NCBI RefSeq assembly: GCF_019655335.1
Contig: NZ_BPFD01000030.1
Location: forward strand, 1 to 48,277
Origin: Shewanella hafniensis
GTDB lineage: Bacteria > Pseudomonadota > Gammaproteobacteria > Enterobacterales > Shewanellaceae
Length of the DNA stretch: 48,277 nt
Reading direction: 5' to 3'
Shown here: positions 44,248-48,277 of the stretch, in pieces
How the letters are laid out: each line of letters begins with the position of its first letter
Numbering within the stretch: the stretch's first letter is position 1
Notes under the pieces: generated by a model
Told to the model about the DNA's origin: nothing
The model's input: the letters and a program-made list of their open reading frames with translations, nothing else
The model's database searches: none
Translations under genes and position numbers: made by a program

Positions 44248-47082
44248 TCATTGCTGAGGTGTTAAGGGTGCAGGAAGGACTTGGATGGTTAAACTGCCCT
44301 CTGCTGGCAAATATTGCTGTGCCAGTTTACTAAGCTCTGCCGGTGTCATCTTCTGCGCCAACGCTTGCCTTTGTTTAAACGCTGCAAAACGCCCAGGGTG
44401 GCTCTGGGCATTTGACGCTAAATCTAACCAAAAACCATTGCTCTGCGGCGCGGCTTGCATCCATTCAAGCACAGGTTGACGGGCTCGATTAAGTAAGTCC
44501 TCGCTAATCCCCTGCGGCTGCTTGACTTGGTTAACTGCAGCGGTGAAATACTCGGAAACCTTTGGCAACATGGCTTGAGTCGTCACGCTAAACAAACCTA
44601 AGTAACCATAACCGCTGGCATTGAAATCACTATAAGAAAAGGCCGATGGCGAATAACTCGCGCCCGCTTTTTCTCTCACATTCTCAGTTAATAAAATGCC
44701 GAGCACTTGCTCCAGCAATCCCAATCCCGCATGTTGGCTCAAGTGAGTCATATCCGTTGTTGGCCACACCATGGCCAGCGCCGCTGAATCGGGATGACCA
44801 TAGTGTGTTAACGTCATCTTAGCGGGCACTTTCGGGAACACAGGCACTAGCGACTGGCTATTTTTAGTGGGGCTGCGTTTAATTGCCCCGAGAGTGTCAG
44901 CCACAGCAGCGATGGCACTGGCTTCGTCGAAATTACCTACTATGGCGATTTCAATTGCTCCTTGCTCGACGGCTGAATGGAAACTCGGCGCCAACTCTGC
45001 AAACTGACGCTTTAAAATTTCTTCAGGATCACCATAACCATAGCGTTTATCACCACTGTGGGAGATACGATCAAACTGATTAGAAAACTCAGTTTGCGGG
45101 TTGCTATGGAGACTTTGCTGTTCGGCAATCACTTGCTCGCGGAACAATTGCTCAGCCTGCTTATTCATGCCAGGTTCAATCAAAAAGGCCGTCATTAAGC
45201 CAAGCTGTGTACGTAATTCTGCGGCATTGGTACTGATCTCACCACCAAAACTCTGCTCACGCACACCTAGGTTAATGGAAATATCTTGCCCAGCAAAAAT
45301 ATCCTGCAAACTGCCATAGTCATGGGCCTTAAGCCCTCCCTGCACAAAGGCACTGTTAAACAGATAAGACAGGCCATCTAACTCAGGGAATGGCACTTCA
45401 CCAAAGCCAATGTTGAGGCTGACCAATGTGGTGCCTTTATTAAAGTCAGTAGGCTTAAGATTAAGCCGCACACCATTGGCAAACTGCAACTGACGAATGC
45501 CCGTTTCGGCATCGCGATTATCGGCGTTTAACTTGCCCTGATCGCCAAATTCAGTGTATGCGAACTCATCAATCGCCTTCGCTGCTGGTACGCTCACAGC
45601 TTGCTTGCGGCTTTTCTCATAGCTAGCAACAAGCTGTTTTTCAACATTTTCGATGGGCTTATTGCTGGTTAGATACAGATACGGCGTGGCGTTCCAAGTC
45701 TGATTAAATACTTGCTTTAGCTTTTGCGGCGTCACTGTTGGCATTATTTTTTCAAAAAATGCCAGCTGCCATTCAGGCTCTACAGGCACGCGCTTTTCTG
45801 CGACCGAGTAGACTAACCCATCAGCAATATTCACACTGTGGATAGTACTGCTACCCGCAGCGCTGAGCTGATATCCTTTGTGCATACGTTTGATTTGTTG
45901 GTCAATTTCCTGCTGACTAAAACCAAATTCTTTTGCTTGGCGCAAGGTTTGCTCCAATATTGCTATGCCCTCTTGCCAGTTATTTTCCTGCGTACCTAAG
46001 CTCATTTGAGTGCCGTAGGCGATATCAAATTGATCCCCAACCTGCAGGCTAACGCCATATAAACCTTGGCTATGCTGCAACTGCGACTCCATTCGGCGAT
46101 ACAAGATGCCGTGGGCGAGTTCGAGCAGTATTTCCTGCTCCCGCACAGCAGGGCTGTCGGTAGGGTATGCCATAGGCTTGAGCATACCGAGTGAAACCGA
46201 GGTCGATAGGCTTGGATCGAAAAATGCCGCTGCCTCGACGCTCTGGCGCGCAGCGACAGTGCCAATCGATTGCGGCTTCACCTTCGCCGCTAAAGGCGCG
46301 GCCTGCCAACTGGCAAACTGTTGTTTTATCTTTTGTTCAACTGCGGCCACCTCGATATCACCCACCACAATTAAAGTGGTGCGTGAGGGCGTGTAAAAAC
46401 CTTGGTATAAAGACAGTAAAGCCTCACGAGTAGCATTCTTTATGCTGTTGGCCTCGCCCACAGGGAAGCGCTGCGAGAGCAATGTTTGCGGCATCAAGAA
46501 CTGTAATTGATTGCGGTAATTCTCCAGATCCGCACCGCTACGCTCACGCAGCTCAGCCAAGACCACCGCTTTTTCACGCTCAATAAGCGCAGGGTCGAGT
46601 AGTAAATTACTGCCAATTTCACGCATTAAAAATAAAGCAGTATCGACTCTATCTTGGCTATTACTAGGCAAGTTGAATTGATAAACCGTCTGCTGAAACT
46701 CAGTCACAGCATTGGTATCGGCGCCAAAACTCAGACCTAAGCGCTGCAAAGTCGGGATCATCTCGCCCGCAGCCAAACCCGTCGAGCCATTAAAGGCCAT
46801 GTGTTCAAGAAAATGCACTAACCCCTGTTCGGTATCGGACTCCACCACTGAGCCGACATCCACCCGCATGCGCACTATGACAGCCTGCTCTGGCGTCTTA
46901 TTGCTCACTAATAAATAGCGCATGCCATTAGCAAGTTCACCGGTATGGACTCGCCCACTCATGGGCAAGTCAGGCGTTCCCATCCACAGCGGCTCTTCGC
47001 TCGCCTGTAGCGGTAATGCCACAGTTAACAATGTCAGGAGTAGCCACTGGCGCATCAGGCTAATCGCCTTGAAATTATTCAT
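44248..47082 (-). CDS. M16 family zinc metallopeptidase (insulinase/PqqL-like), periplasmic
   Basis: 944 aa from ATG 47082. I prefer it over the upstream 47133 because the N-terminus then forms a signal peptide (FKAISLMRQWLLLTLLTVALPLQA), but the ribosome-binding sequences are weak at both. The HxxEH zinc motif is HFLEH (His90, Glu93, His94), followed by the distal Glu in EREKAVVLAE near 170. Two M16 halves with C-terminal inactive repeats (about 500-940) match the PqqL-type layout of E. coli. It degrades peptides in the periplasm. The terminator at 44171-44207 follows. It is not in an operon. Confidence 0.9.
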   Translation of the reverse strand: MNNFKAISLMRQWLLLTLLTVALPLQASEEPLWMGTPDLPMSGRVHTGELANGMRYLLVSNKTPEQAVIVRMRVDVGSVVESDTEQGLVHFLEHMAFNGSTGLAAGEMIPTLQRLGLSFGADTNAVTEFQQTVYQFNLPSNSQDRVDTALFLMREIGSNLLLDPALIEREKAVVLAELRERSGADLENYRNQLQFLMPQTLLSQRFPVGEANSIKNATREALLSLYQGFYTPSRTTLIVVGDIEVAAVEQKIKQQFASWQAAPLAAKVKPQSIGTVAARQSVEAAAFFDPSLSTSVSLGMLKPMAYPTDSPAVREQEILLELAHGILYRRMESQLQHSQGLYGVSLQVGDQFDIAYGTQMSLGTQENNWQEGIAILEQTLRQAKEFGFSQQEIDQQIKRMHKGYQLSAAGSSTIHSVNIADGLVYSVAEKRVPVEPEWQLAFFEKIMPTVTPQKLKQVFNQTWNATPYLYLTSNKPIENVEKQLVASYEKSRKQAVSVPAAKAIDEFAYTEFGDQGKLNADNRDAETGIRQLQFANGVRLNLKPTDFNKGTTLVSLNIGFGEVPFPELDGLSYLFNSAFVQGGLKAHDYGSLQDIFAGQDISINLGVREQSFGGEISTNAAELRTQLGLMTAFLIEPGMNKQAEQLFREQVIAEQQSLHSNPQTEFSNQFDRISHSGDKRYGYGDPEEILKRQFAELAPSFHSAVEQGAIEIAIVGNFDEASAIAAVADTLGAIKRSPTKNSQSLVPVFPKVPAKMTLTHYGHPDSAALAMVWPTTDMTHLSQHAGLGLLEQVLGILLTENVREKAGASYSPSAFSYSDFNASGYGYLGLFSVTTQAMLPKVSEYFTAAVNQVKQPQGISEDLLNRARQPVLEWMQAAPQSNGFWLDLASNAQSHPGRFAAFKQRQALAQKMTPAELSKLAQQYLPAEGSLTIQVLPAPLTPQQ

Positions 47083-47409
47083 TAAAATTCGCACTTTTCC
47101 CCCAAAATCAAACAAGAAACCTAAGAAGCGCATACCTAAGTTTCAGATAAAATAAGCAGTCACTATAGTACCTAAAGCACTTTAAGTCACAAAATCAATA
47201 CCTTATGGCGTACTAAAAATAGTTTATAGCCTTGATATTTAGCAGGAATATCTTGAAAAATAAGCGCGAGGGGGATAGGGCAAAGGATAGCATTCAGTAA
47301 GCTAAAAATTAGCTTATACCAACCGTATTAGCTCCCAGATGTTTGCAGTGACGTTAAAAAAGCAGAATATAAGTGATTAGAAATATATTCCGCTTTCACA
47401 TTCAGAAAT
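47083..47409. other. Intergenic region after M16 peptidase start
   Basis: About 330 bases between the peptidase start and the end of the small membrane protein. AT-rich. I see no gene or clear terminator. Confidence 0.4.
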
Positions 47410-47769
47410 TTAAACTAACAAGGTGAGAGCATAAATAATCATCGCCCAATAGAAACAAAACAGACCAATCCATATCCAATTCAACCAAGTTAAACGCGAA
47501 TTATCAGGATATTCCACAGATTCAAGTGCAAAATTAACTGCTTTTTGAGCTTGATACAGCGGATATAAAACAGCTAATGGAACAAATATTGATGCCACAA
47601 CTAATGATATTGGCAACGTTTCAATTTGATTAAGAATTCCGCCAACGACTAACAATACAACATAAAATGCCGCCATAGCTGAGCTATTCCAGCGATACTC
47701 TCGATTATCTTCTTTAATGTATTCACTAATATAAACAAATAGAGAATGTGTGTCATAAAAAAGCCCCAC
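47410..47769 (-). CDS. Small membrane protein of unknown function, start uncertain
   Basis: 119 aa if GTG 47769 is the start. Three hydrophobic segments (about 33-49, 52-70 and 94-118) with an AT-rich composition. The GTG start lies inside a minus-strand terminator hairpin (47757-47786) and has no Shine-Dalgarno; the next in-frame ATG (47676) gives 88 aa with GGA 11 bases ahead. I do not recognise the family. The gene is preceded by a gene remnant ending at 47991 that has lost its start. It may itself be a remnant. Confidence 0.5.
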   Translation of the reverse strand: MGLFYDTHSLFVYISEYIKEDNREYRWNSSAMAAFYVVLLVVGGILNQIETLPISLVVASIFVPLAVLYPLYQAQKAVNFALESVEYPDNSRLTWLNWIWIGLFCFYWAMIIYALTLLV

Positions 47770-47786
47770 AAATCATTGCGAGGCTT
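47757..47786 (-). terminator. Terminator after the interrupted gene
   Basis: On the minus strand AAGCCTCGCA pairs with TGTGGGGCTT (with G-U pairs) over a 6-base loop, followed by six T residues. It lies about 200 bases downstream of the remnant's stop at 47991 and overlaps the 5' end of the 119-aa frame. Confidence 0.7.
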
Positions 47787-47990
47787 TAAAAAATGAGATT
47801 ATGTCGACTTTAGCATCTAAATTAACGCTAGTACTTCATAGCGAATTAGAAGGGTAATGCACACATAAATAACAACCAGGGTGAGTGAGTGGACATAAAA
47901 ACATTTTAATACAACGAGTTAAACAAAGAAAATCCAAAATAAATATACACAATTACTAAGTTTTGTTAATTAAAGGCATTGTAAGAGCTT

Positions 47991-48155
47991 TTAATTGACT
48001 TTAATCAACATTTCTAACTCAACTAAAAGCCAAGTTTTACTCCAATCTAGTTTGCCAGATTGTATACCAATACTAAAAGTCTTAGTTAACGTTTGAATCT
48101 GGTAGAATTCATAGCCAAAAGACTTCTCAACCACAAGATCAGTAGCAAGCCCCCC
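47991..48155 (-). pseudogene. 3' remnant of a gene cut by an insertion sequence
   Basis: An open minus-strand frame of 54 codons, from the junction with the IS to stop TAA 47991-47993. It lacks a start. The deduced chain includes GGLATDLVVEKSFGYEFYQIQ and ends LLVELEMLIKVN; it looks like genuine coding (even amino-acid use, amphipathic pattern). It is too short for a family call. The missing N-terminal part should be right of the IS, outside the window. Confidence 0.5.
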
Positions 48156-48277
48156 TGTGTCAGGATTGTTGTCACCCCTAAATAATCATTATGTTTAAAG
48201 ACAGGGTGCGGCAAAAGAGAACGATATGGCTCGGTATTCACCAGAACGTAAAGAGGCGATCCTTAAAAAATTATTAC
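48156..48277 (+). mobile_element. Left end of an IS3-type insertion sequence (partial)
   Basis: Starts with TGTGTCAGGATTGTTGTCAC, of the TG... type seen at IS3 ends, at or near 48156-48158. It precedes the transposase start and cuts a coding frame. The other end and the target duplication are outside the window, so the exact edge is uncertain. Confidence 0.55.
48226..48277 (+). CDS. Transposase OrfA, N-terminal fragment
   Basis: ATG 48226 with AAGAGA 7 bases ahead. The 17 visible residues read MARYSPERKEAILKKLL, the opening of helix-turn-helix OrfA proteins of IS3-type elements. The frame is open to the window edge, so it is cut by the window only. Confidence 0.75.
   Translation, partial: MARYSPERKEAILKKLL

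Noticed and set aside
46002..46433. Several alternative-frame ORFs (80-96 codons) inside the M16 peptidase
   Set aside because: Shadows of the peptidase reading frame.

Overview
The window looks like the chromosome of a Shewanella species (Gammaproteobacteria, Alteromonadales). The evidence is protein-level resemblance and gene order; no database search was possible. The core is a run of house-keeping and envelope genes with typical gammaproteobacterial codon use. Both ends are cut by insertion sequences that have broken a neighbouring gene.

Left edge (1-2220): the 3' end of an IS66-family element sits inside a gene of unknown function that follows a tyrosine-recombinase gene. This is the edge of an integrated element whose integrase lies directly beside the groESL terminator. 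Then come groEL and groES behind a clear sigma-32 promoter, a MATE exporter, and a LysR regulator divergent from an RND efflux pair. An AT-rich block (about 11,240-12,900) holds a previously unlisted 49-aa membrane peptide and a DUF3187-type outer-membrane protein.

Middle (13,000-28,300): fxsA, the cutA-dsbD operon, a KefB-type cation/proton antiporter, galK and galM (without galT or galE nearby), a small acidic-tailed unknown protein, a quinone-oxidoreductase-like enzyme, a secreted M9 collagenase with three C-terminal PPC-like domains, and a secreted Sel1-repeat protein.

Right part (28,300-48,277): a second RND operon preceded by a leucine-rich-repeat/protein-kinase fusion, the lipoprotein transglycosylase MltD, a fatty-acid-hydroxylase-family membrane enzyme, a DUF4397 lipoprotein, a large SF1 helicase with a Vsr/DUF559-like C-terminal domain, the mdtL-yidZ pair, an M16 peptidase, a small membrane protein, the remnant of a gene, and the start of an IS3-type transposase.

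Shared themes are protein folding and envelope quality control (GroESL, DsbD, MltD, M16 peptidase), efflux (MATE, two RND systems, MdtL) and secreted proteolysis. The most unusual items are the helicase-nuclease-like fusion, the LRR-kinase, the integrase with its unknown partner, and the AT-rich block with its small membrane peptide and operator-like repeats. I see no CRISPR array, rRNA or tRNA.
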